A stretch of 64,000 nucleotides of DNA from assembly GCA_938084575.1 (NCBI GenBank), contig CALKFG010000002.1, forward strand, positions 1 to 64,000, given 5' to 3'. Shown here piece after piece: positions 26,499 to 34,279 of the stretch. The notes beneath the pieces were generated by a model, which made no database searches, had not been told where the DNA came from, and was given only the letters and a program-made list of their open reading frames with translations. The first letter of the stretch is position 1; each line of letters starts with the position of its first letter. This DNA is from an uncultured Hyphomonadaceae bacterium (GTDB lineage: Bacteria > Pseudomonadota > Alphaproteobacteria > Caulobacterales > Hyphomonadaceae). A program made the position numbers and the translations under genes.

Positions 26499-27490
26499 GA
26501 CCACCACATTTCTGGTCGGCGCAGACTGACTCCAAATCCCGCGATGCAGCCCCCCTGACCCAGCTCGCTCTGACCCCTTTTGCATGGTTATATGCCACAA
26601 TTACCGCGCGCCGTATCCGTCTGACAGCCCCACAACGCGTCAATGCCGGGGTCATTTGTGTCGGCAACCTCACCGTCGGCGGCACAGGTAAGAGTCCGAT
26701 TGTTGCCGCGCTGCGCGCACGTCTGACACAGATCAGCGGACGACGGGTGGCATCCCTGTCGAGGGGGTATGGCGGCCGCTTAAAAGGCCCCTGCCGGGTT
26801 GACCCAACCCAACATTCTGCCGCCGATGTTGGCGACGAACCCCTGATGCTGGCCCAGAGTGGCGAAAGCTGGATCGGCGCTGATCGTGCCGCGGCGGGCT
26901 ACGCCATGGCCGCGGACGGCGTTGACCTCATTATCATGGATGACGGGCACCAAAACCCGGGTCTTTTCAAAGACATCTCTATTGTTGTTGTCGATACTGA
27001 CGCCGGGTTTGGCAATGGCCATATCGTTCCAAAAGGCCCCTTGAGGGAAGCCGCTAGGACCGGTCTGGCCCGGGCTGACATGGTTGTTCAGCTCGGATCA
27101 GGAGACCCGCCGCAGGCTGTACAGGAGGCCGGGCGCCCAATCCTGCACGCCCAGATCCAGACCCGCGGCAAGGTCGGGAAGGGCCGGTTTGTCGGGTTTG
27201 CCGGAATTGGGCGGCCGGAGAAATTTTTTGACACGCTGGGCCAGACCGGCATGGATATTTGCGACACAGTCCCCTTCCCTGACCACCATGTCTATAGTGA
27301 TCGGGACATGGCGTATTTACGTCGGCTTGCACAGGATCACAACGCGGCCCTGATCACGACCGACAAAGATTTTGTCCGGCTGAGACAGGAACACCGGGAG
27401 GGCATCCGAACCTTGGGCATAGACGTCACCTTTAGCGACACGGCAGAGCTCGACCGGCTGATGAAGCCTGTGCTGAACAGGCTGGCTTGA
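26495..27490 (+). CDS. lpxK: tetraacyldisaccharide 4'-kinase
   Basis: A 331-residue lipid A 4'-kinase. The Walker A motif is GNLTVGGTGKSPIV (near residues 57-70), followed by SLSRGYGGRLKGP and IIMDDGHQNP, which are diagnostic for LpxK. The kinase phosphorylates the disaccharide 1-phosphate at the inner membrane to give lipid IVA. It is coupled to waaA by an ATGA overlap, and the next gene starts 4 bases after its stop. Confidence 0.96.
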   Translation: MRPPHFWSAQTDSKSRDAAPLTQLALTPFAWLYATITARRIRLTAPQRVNAGVICVGNLTVGGTGKSPIVAALRARLTQISGRRVASLSRGYGGRLKGPCRVDPTQHSAADVGDEPLMLAQSGESWIGADRAAAGYAMAADGVDLIIMDDGHQNPGLFKDISIVVVDTDAGFGNGHIVPKGPLREAARTGLARADMVVQLGSGDPPQAVQEAGRPILHAQIQTRGKVGKGRFVGFAGIGRPEKFFDTLGQTGMDICDTVPFPDHHVYSDRDMAYLRRLAQDHNAALITTDKDFVRLRQEHREGIRTLGIDVTFSDTAELDRLMKPVLNRLA

Positions 27491-27494
27491 CCGG

Positions 27495-28472
27495 ATGAAC
27501 GACACGCCGCTGCAATACATCCGTCCCAAGGACATCGACAACCGCTCAACCTGGCGCAAGCGGCTGGTCTGGCGGCTGGAAGCCATCGCCTGGGACCTGC
27601 TCTATTGGGGCCCCATGAAAGCCCTCAGCCCGGACCGGGCCTCGAGCCTTCTCGGGGGACTGATGCGGCGTCTTGGGCCCTTATTGTCCCAGAATAAGAC
27701 CATGCTCCGTAATCTGGCCCTTGCCTTTCCGGAAAAAAGCGCCGCGGAACGCGCCCGAATTGCCCGTGCGGCCTGGGAAAATGTCGGTCGGACAGCCGGC
27801 GAACTCCCCCATCTGCCCCGCATCCATCCGTATCAAAGCGGCCGGGTGAAGGTCATCGGAACGGACCATCTGGACCAGATCGAACAGGCCGATCAGGGCG
27901 CTGTCCTCGTGTCGGGTCATTTTGCCAATTGGGAAGTCATGGCGGCCGCCATATGCCGGCGTCCGGTGGATTGCCTCGTGACCTATCGGGCCCTGAACAA
28001 TCCGTTTATCGACAAGAGGTTAAACCGGGTCCGCCACGCTTACGGCATCGGCGTCCTCACGCCCAAGGGCCTCGGGACCCGGGAAGTGATGCGGGCTCTG
28101 AAAGACAAACGCTGCGTTGCGCTGATGAACGACCAGAAGTTCAATAAAGGCCTGAATATAAAGTTTTTTTCCCATGAGGCCATGACCGCACCAGGTCCCT
28201 CGCGCCTGGCGCTGAAATTCGGAGTCCCCCTGGTTTTCGTGACCACCCGACGCACCGGACCGGCCCGGTTCCGGGTCGAGATCCATCCCCCCTTCTATCC
28301 CGATATCACCGGACAGGACGATGTTGATGTCCGCAGCTGTGTCGAACACATATCCGGCCTGATCGAGGCAGAGGTGCGGGCCAATCCCGAGCAATGGTTC
28401 TGGCAGCATCGCCGCTGGCCCAAATCGGCCTGGAAAGAGGCCGGACTGATGGCGGGCCCGGCGCGGAAATGA
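27495..28472 (+). CDS. lipid A acyltransferase of the LpxL/HtrB family
   Basis: A 325-residue acyltransferase that probably adds a secondary acyl chain to Kdo2-lipid IVA. The HxxxxE-type motif HFANWE carries the catalytic His and Glu. ENVGRTAGELPHL and the C-terminal NPEQWFWQHRRWP are typical of this family. The N-terminus lacks a long hydrophobic helix but has WDLLYWGPMKAL, a likely membrane-associated segment. It follows lpxK with 4 bases between, so it completes the waaA-lpxK-acyltransferase operon. LpxL versus LpxM specificity cannot be settled by sequence alone. Confidence 0.9.
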   Translation: MNDTPLQYIRPKDIDNRSTWRKRLVWRLEAIAWDLLYWGPMKALSPDRASSLLGGLMRRLGPLLSQNKTMLRNLALAFPEKSAAERARIARAAWENVGRTAGELPHLPRIHPYQSGRVKVIGTDHLDQIEQADQGAVLVSGHFANWEVMAAAICRRPVDCLVTYRALNNPFIDKRLNRVRHAYGIGVLTPKGLGTREVMRALKDKRCVALMNDQKFNKGLNIKFFSHEAMTAPGPSRLALKFGVPLVFVTTRRTGPARFRVEIHPPFYPDITGQDDVDVRSCVEHISGLIEAEVRANPEQWFWQHRRWPKSAWKEAGLMAGPARK

Positions 28473-28490
28473 GGCGGCCGCAAACCGGAC

Positions 28491-28850
28491 TCAGAGCGGA
28501 ACGCACCTGACCCCGCTGAGGGCCTTCGCTGTGCCGGTGGTCCGCAGCACCAGATGGCAGCCTTCGCCGATCAGGACGAGGTCGAGCTGAACCGGCTGAG
28601 CGAGGCTGTGGGTCTCGCGTGGCCCCGGACGGGGCGGCAATACGCTGACCACTGACTGATGCCGCAAGTCGCCGGCCCCGAGCTGCACAAGGGGCCGGTC
28701 AAGCAACAGGCCCGCCACGCGGCGAATCTCGGACAGGTCCTCCGGGCTGGCCTCGGCCAGGACTGCCGGAACCGGCGCCGGCGCCGTCTGACACCCGGAC
28801 AGGATCAGTCCGAAAGCAAGTCCGGCAAGGCGGGGTGTTAATCGCGTCAT
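28491..28850 (-). CDS. small lipoprotein of unknown function
   Basis: A 119-residue protein with a signal peptide and lipobox LILSGC (Cys20), so probably lipid-anchored in the periplasm. The remainder includes SEIRRVAGLLLDRPLVQLG and a second half with LVLIGEGCHLVL and GVRCVPL, giving two cysteines that could form a disulfide. I recognise no family. It lies 71 bases downstream of the S41 peptidase gene on the same strand, and the whole gap is a 10-bp tandem repeat that places Shine-Dalgarno-like bases just before the ATG. The 3' end is convergent with the lipid A operon, 18 bases away. Confidence 0.65.
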   Translation of the reverse strand: MTRLTPRLAGLAFGLILSGCQTAPAPVPAVLAEASPEDLSEIRRVAGLLLDRPLVQLGAGDLRHQSVVSVLPPRPGPRETHSLAQPVQLDLVLIGEGCHLVLRTTGTAKALSGVRCVPL

Positions 28851-28920
28851 CCTATCCAGTCCTATCCAGTCCTATCCTGTCCTGTCCCGCCCGATCCGGT
28901 CCTATCCTGTCCGATCCGGT
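28851..28920 (-). repeat. 10-bp tandem array (7 units) between S41 peptidase and lipoprotein genes
   Basis: Seven decamers follow each other without interruption: CCTATCCAGT twice, CCTATCCTGT, CCTGTCCCGC, CCGATCCGGT, CCTATCCTGT and CCGATCCGGT, then a partial CCTA that contains the peptidase stop codon. Read on the coding (minus) strand the unit is like ACTGGATAGG, purine-rich and similar to a Shine-Dalgarno sequence, and the last unit touches the lipoprotein ATG. The array fills the whole intergenic gap. Such short arrays can change copy number by slippage. Confidence 0.9.
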
Positions 28921-28921
28921 C

Positions 28922-30556
28922 CTACTTCGGCATCCGCAGGTCACGCCCGTTCAGCAGGTCTCCCGGACCGCGGTCCGCATCCAGCGACGCCCCGGCAGCG
29001 CGCCCGGTCTTGGACGACAGCGCGACGCCCTCAACCTTACCGCTCGGAACGGCAGGACAGGTCCCCGACGCCGCATATTGCAGGGCCGCGGCAAACAGGG
29101 CTTCGTCCGGCGCGCCAAGCTCGGCAGAGAAATCATCATTGACCCGACAGCCGGGCACCTGAACGGCGAAACTGTCGGCACCATTGGCCGGCGCAAACCC
29201 GTCGGCATAGTCTCCGAAGCCGGCATCATTCACCCCCTGGAACTGGATCGTGTAATAGGTGATCCCGCAATTGTCCTGCGGGTAAAATCCATAGGGCTTG
29301 CCACAGGTCGTGTCGCCGATCAGGACAACATCGACCCCGATCCCGCGCAGGCCATTGATCACGGCCTCGCTGGCGCTGCAGGTCCGGGGCGTGGTCAGGA
29401 TGAACACCCGCGGCAGGTCGAGCGTGGGCAGCGCCGTTCCGCTGGTATAGGAAAACCCGACCCCGGTCGAAAGGAACGGAATCGGGTCGTTGACCTCGCC
29501 TGTGACCGGATTGCGGTTTCCGGCAGCGGCATTGAACCGCAGCAATTCGAAGGTTCGCCCAGCAGTCGGTCCATTGCCCGCGATCATGTAGCTGAGCTGC
29601 GAAGCCACGGCGAGCAGGCCGCCGCCATTATAGCGCAGGTCGAGAACGAGGTCGTCAATCGCCGCATCGCTGAGGCCGGCCAAGGCTTCAACAATGTCAC
29701 GTTCCGACGCAAACGGACTGAAGGTGTTGAACAGCACATAGCCGACCCGGCGGCCCCCGGACTCGACCACCCGGACGCGGTTGACCGGATCATCCGTGAT
29801 GTCGCCCGATGTCATTGTGATCGTCCGGGTCTCACTGGCGCCCACGTCGCGCACGACAAAGGTGTGCACCTCGCCGGCCGTTGCCGGGAACAGGCCATTG
29901 TTCAGGGCCGCCACATCGGTCCCGTCCCGCACGGGCTCCCCGTCGATTTCGAGTATTTCCGTGCCCCGCGCCAAATTCGGCACGCCCACCGGCGTCTCGG
30001 TGGCCGGGGTCCCGGGCTGGGTATAGCGGACCCGAATGTCGCGGGGCGGTGATGCCGACACCAGAACGAAGCTGGCGCCATAACCCGCCGCCGCCGCATT
30101 GGACCGGCGTTCCAGGAAGTCACTGGTCAGCTCGCTGAAATGAAAGTCATCCTTCTCGACCCCTGACGCCGTTACGGCATCGGTTTTCAGCGTGTCGAAA
30201 TAGGCAATCCGGTCATCAAATCCCGCAGGATCCTGGTCCACCACCTCGGTATTCCACAGATAGGTCTCGTGGGTCCAGCTGCGCAACCAGAACAATTCCT
30301 CCAGCAGCGAACCCGACAGGTCGGGAAAGGGAGTCCCTTCAATATCGACACCATTGCGGGGCGCCTCGCAGCGATTGGCGAAGACGGATGCGGACTCAAA
30401 CACACCCTCGGTCCAGCCCGACCCACCTCCGGTCGGGGGGGGTGGCGGCGGCGGCGGGGAAGATGGCGCGGACGGTCCACTTCCCCCGCCGCCACAGGCC
30501 GCGGTCAGGAGGAGGAGCGCGAGGCAGCCGGCTTTGAGGGGCATTCGAGTCAACAT
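28922..30556 (-). CDS. S41-family peptidase lipoprotein with PDZ domain
   Basis: A 544-residue C-terminal-processing-type protease. The signal peptide has a lipobox LTAAC, followed by a Gly/Ser/Pro linker with eight consecutive prolines. A PDZ-like part lies around EILEIDGEPVRDGTD. The S41 domain contains DLRYNGGG and the nucleophile Ser in PRTCSASEAVINGL, with a Lys shortly after in GDTTCGKPYG as the likely general base. It should act in the periplasm or at the outer membrane on unknown substrates. The start at 30556 precedes the signal peptide with GGAA nearby; an ATG at 30721 would add a Pro/Asp/Arg repeat ahead of the signal peptide and is unlikely. Tandem repeats flank the gene on both sides. 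Confidence 0.88.
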   Translation of the reverse strand: MLTRMPLKAGCLALLLLTAACGGGGSGPSAPSSPPPPPPPPTGGGSGWTEGVFESASVFANRCEAPRNGVDIEGTPFPDLSGSLLEELFWLRSWTHETYLWNTEVVDQDPAGFDDRIAYFDTLKTDAVTASGVEKDDFHFSELTSDFLERRSNAAAAGYGASFVLVSASPPRDIRVRYTQPGTPATETPVGVPNLARGTEILEIDGEPVRDGTDVAALNNGLFPATAGEVHTFVVRDVGASETRTITMTSGDITDDPVNRVRVVESGGRRVGYVLFNTFSPFASERDIVEALAGLSDAAIDDLVLDLRYNGGGLLAVASQLSYMIAGNGPTAGRTFELLRFNAAAGNRNPVTGEVNDPIPFLSTGVGFSYTSGTALPTLDLPRVFILTTPRTCSASEAVINGLRGIGVDVVLIGDTTCGKPYGFYPQDNCGITYYTIQFQGVNDAGFGDYADGFAPANGADSFAVQVPGCRVNDDFSAELGAPDEALFAAALQYAASGTCPAVPSGKVEGVALSSKTGRAAGASLDADRGPGDLLNGRDLRMPK

Positions 30557-30604
30557 ATGAAGTTCCACGATTAAAGGCGGTAGATCATCATGCTCAAGAA
30601 CAGG

Positions 30605-30664
30605 CTTCGGGTCTAGTGGCCTCGGGTCTGGTAGCCTCAGGTCTGGTGGCCTCGGGTCTGGCGG
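30605..30664. repeat. 15-bp tandem array (4 units) upstream of the S41 peptidase gene
   Basis: Four imperfect 15-mers, consensus CCTCGGGTCTGGTGG, lie between the divergent S41 peptidase and a small membrane protein gene. The units differ at two to four positions. The period is a multiple of three, so if read in the peptidase frame it encodes a five-residue repeat of the DPRPP/DLRLP type. In the likely gene model it is untranslated leader or promoter DNA. Confidence 0.85.
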
Positions 30665-30727
30665 CGGATTAGCCGGTTTGGCGAAATCCATGGACGGGCT
30701 GGCACAGAGCAGCCTAGACATGCAGCG

Positions 30728-31213
30728 ATGACCGGTCGGAACGTACCCCCCCTTCTGCTCTGGCTGCTGCTGGCGGCAACCCTCGCCATGACGGCAGGTT
30801 TCGCCCTGATTCAGTCAATCGGGGATTTTGTGCTGCTCGACAGGATTGCTGACCCGGTCGGCGTCCGCACGACCCTGGACCGTTACACGCCGGGCCAGAT
30901 CTCACTTCACATCTGGACCACCGCGACGCTCGATGTCCTGTACCCACTGTGCTATGGCGCCCTCTTCGCCCTTATGCCCCTGCAGTTTTTTCCGCGCGGT
31001 CAGTTTGTGCTGGCGGCCCCGGCCCTGCTTGGAATCCCGGTCGACCTCGCCGAGGGGGCGGTCCAGCTGGCGGCGCTGACGGGTCATGATCAGCTGATTT
31101 TTCTGAAAGCCTATCTGACCCCGCTCAAGGCCGGCCTGTTCGCCCTGGCCGCCCTGATCGCGCTCTCGGCGGTCTGCTATGGCCTGTATACGCCGCGATC
31201 GAACACCGACTGA
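30728..31213 (+). CDS. four-helix membrane protein, function unknown
   Basis: A 161-residue integral membrane protein with about four hydrophobic segments: residues 8-30, about 65-85 (TLDVLYPLCYGALFALMPL), 92-115 and 132-152. The loop after the first helix has IADPVGVRTTLDRYTPGQ. I do not recognise a family or catalytic residues. It is divergent from the S41 peptidase gene and lies 80 bases before another small membrane protein on the same strand. The ATG at 30728 is the first in frame; the ribosome-binding site is poor. Confidence 0.6.
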   Translation: MTGRNVPPLLLWLLLAATLAMTAGFALIQSIGDFVLLDRIADPVGVRTTLDRYTPGQISLHIWTTATLDVLYPLCYGALFALMPLQFFPRGQFVLAAPALLGIPVDLAEGAVQLAALTGHDQLIFLKAYLTPLKAGLFALAALIALSAVCYGLYTPRSNTD

Positions 31214-31293
31214 ATGGCCTCAGGCCAGAACGCTGCAGCGCCACTCGCCTTTTTCCCGGGAAGGCTTAGACTGACCAAAAAGGGAGTGTCCCC

Positions 31294-31710
31294 ATGAGCC
31301 TTCATATCACCATCAGTGCCATCGCCCTGCTGTTCTGTGCCCTTCTGGGGCTTGGCAGCCTGCTCTCACCACGCTGGGCCGCCGGCATTGTTCGCCTCAA
31401 GGCGGATCCCGACCCGGACAAACCCGGCGGCTTTTCAGAGTTTCGGGCCACCTATGGGGGCCTGCTTCTGATGCTTCATGCCACCGCGCTGTTGATCCTC
31501 ATCCAGCCAGACCTGGCGCTGGGCTACAAGGTGTTCGCCATTTTCCCGCTCGCCGCCGGATGGATGGGTGCGGGGCTGGGACGCACCGCGTCGCTTCTGC
31601 TGGACCGCGATGACAATCGCGCGCCGGGCATGATCCCGGTCTGGATCCCGCTGGAACTGGCGCTGGGCCTTGCTATTGGTGCGCCCTTCCTGCAACTGGG
31701 CGCAGGCTGA
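31294..31710 (+). CDS. small membrane protein, DUF4345-like
   Basis: 138 residues with four predicted membrane segments. The segment EFRATYGGLLLMLHATALLIL resembles the RxxYGG signature of DUF4345 membrane proteins, whose function is unknown. GGGAG lies upstream of the ATG. It lies between another membrane protein and the RluB-type gene, which begins 19 bases after its stop, so the genes may be cotranscribed; no functional link is evident. Confidence 0.65.
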   Translation: MSLHITISAIALLFCALLGLGSLLSPRWAAGIVRLKADPDPDKPGGFSEFRATYGGLLLMLHATALLILIQPDLALGYKVFAIFPLAAGWMGAGLGRTASLLLDRDDNRAPGMIPVWIPLELALGLAIGAPFLQLGAG

Positions 31711-31729
31711 AGGCCGAAAGGATATGCTT

Positions 31730-32833
31730 ATGACGGATCGTCGGGAGACGCCCCGCAAACCCAACCGCGCAGGCGGACGTCCCGGTCGCGCAGGACCGGG
31801 CGCACCGGCTGGCGGATCGAAACCCGCGCGGAGCGGACCGCCGTCCAAAAAGCGCCGCGACGCCCCCGCCAACTGGCAGGTCGGAGAACGAATCGCCAAA
31901 TACCTGGCCCGGGCCGGTATCGCATCCCGGCGAGAAGCCGAGGCGATGATCGAACGCCGGGAAGTCCGGGTCGATGGGCATGTGCTGACAACGCCGGCCT
32001 ACAAGGTTACCGGACGCGAGGATATCCGCGTTCGGGGCGACCGGGTTTCGGCCCCTGAGACCGTCCGCGTCTGGCGCTACCATAAGCCGGCCGGCCTGAT
32101 CACGACCACGCAGGATCCCGAGGGCCGGCGAACCATTTTCGACGAACTGCCCAAAACCCTGCCCCGCACCATCACCATTGGCCGTCTCGACCTGACCACG
32201 GAAGGCCTGCTTCTGCTCACCAATTCCGGCGAGCTTGCCCGGGCGCTGGAACTGCCCCGCGCAGGATTTCGGCGGACGTACCGGGCCCGTGCCCATGGCC
32301 ATGTCAACCAGTCGGACCTGACCCAGCTGAAATCCGGTGTGAGCCTGGATGACGGGACACGCTACACCTCCATCGAGGCCACGCTGGAGCGTGAAACCGG
32401 GACCAATAACTGGATCACGGTCGAGCTGAACGAGGGAAAGAATCGTGAGGTCCGCAAGGCGCTTGAACATGTCGGTCTGCAGGTCAATCGCCTGATTCGA
32501 ACCGCCTATGGCCCGTTCGAACTGGGGGCCATGCGACCCGGCGTGGTGGAAGAAATCCCGGCTGCCGTCCTGATCAGCACGCTGAGTGGGCAGGTCCCTG
32601 ACAGCTGCCTGCCGCAGGCGAATCGGACACGTCCTGCCAGCGGCAAGTCCGCCCCCGGCAGGCGATCGCCGGCCGGTGCGAAACCGTCTTCCGACGGTCA
32701 ATATTCCCGACCCGGGGGGAAATCCCATACGGGTGGCCCATCTCAGGCGGGCGGGAAACCGCCCGCAGCGGGAAAGCCGCGGTCCGGTGGCAAGCCTCCC
32801 GCGGGGGCACGGCTTCACAGACGGGACCGCTAA
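31730..32833 (+). CDS. rluB: 23S rRNA pseudouridine synthase, RsuA/RluB family
   Basis: A pseudouridine synthase of 367 residues that modifies large-subunit rRNA (RluB-like). After a basic, Gly/Pro-rich N-terminal tail of about 45 residues come an S4 RNA-binding domain (RIAKYLARAGIASRREAEAMI) and the catalytic domain with GRLDLTTEGLLLLTN, where Asp154 is the catalytic Asp. YHKPAGLITT is also typical. The C-terminal 75 residues are a low-complexity Lys/Gly/Pro/Ser tail (SGGKPPAG-like repeats). The ATG at 31730 has AAGGA seven bases upstream. RluB rather than RluE or RsuA is chosen from length and tails. Confidence 0.88.
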   Translation: MTDRRETPRKPNRAGGRPGRAGPGAPAGGSKPARSGPPSKKRRDAPANWQVGERIAKYLARAGIASRREAEAMIERREVRVDGHVLTTPAYKVTGREDIRVRGDRVSAPETVRVWRYHKPAGLITTTQDPEGRRTIFDELPKTLPRTITIGRLDLTTEGLLLLTNSGELARALELPRAGFRRTYRARAHGHVNQSDLTQLKSGVSLDDGTRYTSIEATLERETGTNNWITVELNEGKNREVRKALEHVGLQVNRLIRTAYGPFELGAMRPGVVEEIPAAVLISTLSGQVPDSCLPQANRTRPASGKSAPGRRSPAGAKPSSDGQYSRPGGKSHTGGPSQAGGKPPAAGKPRSGGKPPAGARLHRRDR

Positions 32834-32920
32834 CCTATTCTGGCAGGATTGGATCGGGGGTCTTGTGATCCTCCCGCACCGCGCGCGGCCAGGGACCCGT
32901 CCGGAAACAGGAGACGCGTG

Positions 32921-34258
32921 ATGACCCTAAAAAATGTAACAGAGACGTATCAGGCGGAACGGGCCCCGGCATTGCCCGTCTATCCCCCGATCCACGATCT
33001 CGCCCCCCCGGCTGACCTGACCGATCCACAGGTGTTTTCCCGGCATGGCGGCTACACCTTCGACGCCTTTACACAAATGCGGAACGAAGCCCCCATCATG
33101 TGGCATCCCGAGGAATATGGACGGGGATTCTGGGCCGTCTCGACCTACGATCTGGTCAAACAGGTCGAGCTTGACCCGGCAACCTTCTCTTCCCAGAAAG
33201 GCGGCATCCTGATGAATTACGGCATGGAGGGCGTGCCGCGTCATCCGTTGCTGCATTCCTCCTCGCTGAATTCCCTGATCAATCTCGACCGTCCGTTCCA
33301 CACGCCGCTTCGGATGGAACATATGCAGTTCTTTCGGGCCAATTTCGTCGCGGACCTGCGCAAGAAGGTCGATGTCTATGTCAATCAGCGGCTCGACCTG
33401 ATGCAGGCCCAGGGTCCGGTTGTGGACATGGTGGACCTGCTCTCGGCGGAGCTCCCGCTGTTCACCCTGTGCGAGATTCTCGGCGTGCCGGAAGCCGACC
33501 GCCCCAAGCTGGTGCACTGGATGCACTTCCTCGAAACCTCGCAGTACCAGGCCCAGCAGGAAGGCCTTGGCAATGTGTCAGAAGAGCAGATCATGACCTT
33601 CCTGTCGGAAATTCAGGCCCTGTTCGATTATGGCCGCGCCATCCTGGCCGAACGGCGGGCCAATCCCCGGCAGGACCTGCTGAGCGCGATTGCCCATGCG
33701 AAGATCGATGGAGAGCCCCTCTCTCCTGAATTTCTTGACGGCTCATGGCTGCTCATCGTGTTTGCCGGCAATGACACGACCCGCAACTCCCTGTCGGGCA
33801 CGATGAAGCTGCTAACCGAAGCCTCGGGGGTCCGCGCCCGGCTCCTCGCGGATGACAGCCTGTTTGGCAACTTCGTCCACGAGGCAATCCGCATGGTCTC
33901 GCCGGTCACCTATATGCGCCGCACGGTCACCCGGGACACAGAGCTGGGCGGGCAGCGCCTTGCGGCCGACGATAAGGTCGTGATGTATTATGCGGCCGCC
34001 AATCGCGACACCCGCCAGTTCACCAATCCCGACCTGTTTGATGTCGAGCGGGTCAATGCCAAGGCGCATCTGGCTTTCGGCCATGGCCCGCATGTCTGTC
34101 TTGGCCAGCGCGTCGCCAACATGCAGCTGGATGTGGCCTATCGCAACCTGCTCGGACGCTTTCCGGATGTCCACTGGACCGGCGACATGACCCTTGCCCC
34201 GAATAATTTCGTGCACGCCATTTCGTCCCTGATGATTGATCTCGGCACGCCGGCTTAG
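32921..34258 (+). CDS. cytochrome P450
   Basis: A soluble bacterial P450 of 445 residues. The I-helix motif is FAGNDTTRNS (281-290), the ExxR pair is EAIR (321-324), and the heme loop FGHGPHVCLGQ has the thiolate ligand Cys393. The gene should encode a monooxygenase that needs a ferredoxin and reductase; neither is in the window. CAGGAG lies 8 bases before the ATG. Bacterial P450s of this length with this I-helix sequence often act on terpenoids, steroids or fatty acids, but substrate and subfamily cannot be fixed from sequence alone. It stands alone, convergent with the EAL gene 21 bases away. Confidence 0.92.
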   Translation: MTLKNVTETYQAERAPALPVYPPIHDLAPPADLTDPQVFSRHGGYTFDAFTQMRNEAPIMWHPEEYGRGFWAVSTYDLVKQVELDPATFSSQKGGILMNYGMEGVPRHPLLHSSSLNSLINLDRPFHTPLRMEHMQFFRANFVADLRKKVDVYVNQRLDLMQAQGPVVDMVDLLSAELPLFTLCEILGVPEADRPKLVHWMHFLETSQYQAQQEGLGNVSEEQIMTFLSEIQALFDYGRAILAERRANPRQDLLSAIAHAKIDGEPLSPEFLDGSWLLIVFAGNDTTRNSLSGTMKLLTEASGVRARLLADDSLFGNFVHEAIRMVSPVTYMRRTVTRDTELGGQRLAADDKVVMYYAAANRDTRQFTNPDLFDVERVNAKAHLAFGHGPHVCLGQRVANMQLDVAYRNLLGRFPDVHWTGDMTLAPNNFVHAISSLMIDLGTPA

Positions 34259-34279
34259 GCCGACCGGGCCGTGGGCAGC

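Noticed and set aside
28851-28920. The decamer array as a CRISPR array
   Set aside because: Units are only 10 bases, directly adjacent with no spacers, and no cas gene is near.
28835-30052. A 405-codon plus-strand frame over the S41 peptidase
   Set aside because: Antisense to the peptidase, with an Arg/Gly/Ala/Asp-rich composition and its N-terminus encoded by the 10-bp repeat; it shows no domain.
30557-30721. An N-terminal extension of the S41 peptidase starting at ATG 30721
   Set aside because: It would place 55 residues with a Pro/Asp/Arg repeat before a clear lipoprotein signal peptide, and there is no ribosome-binding site. Start at 30556 fits better.
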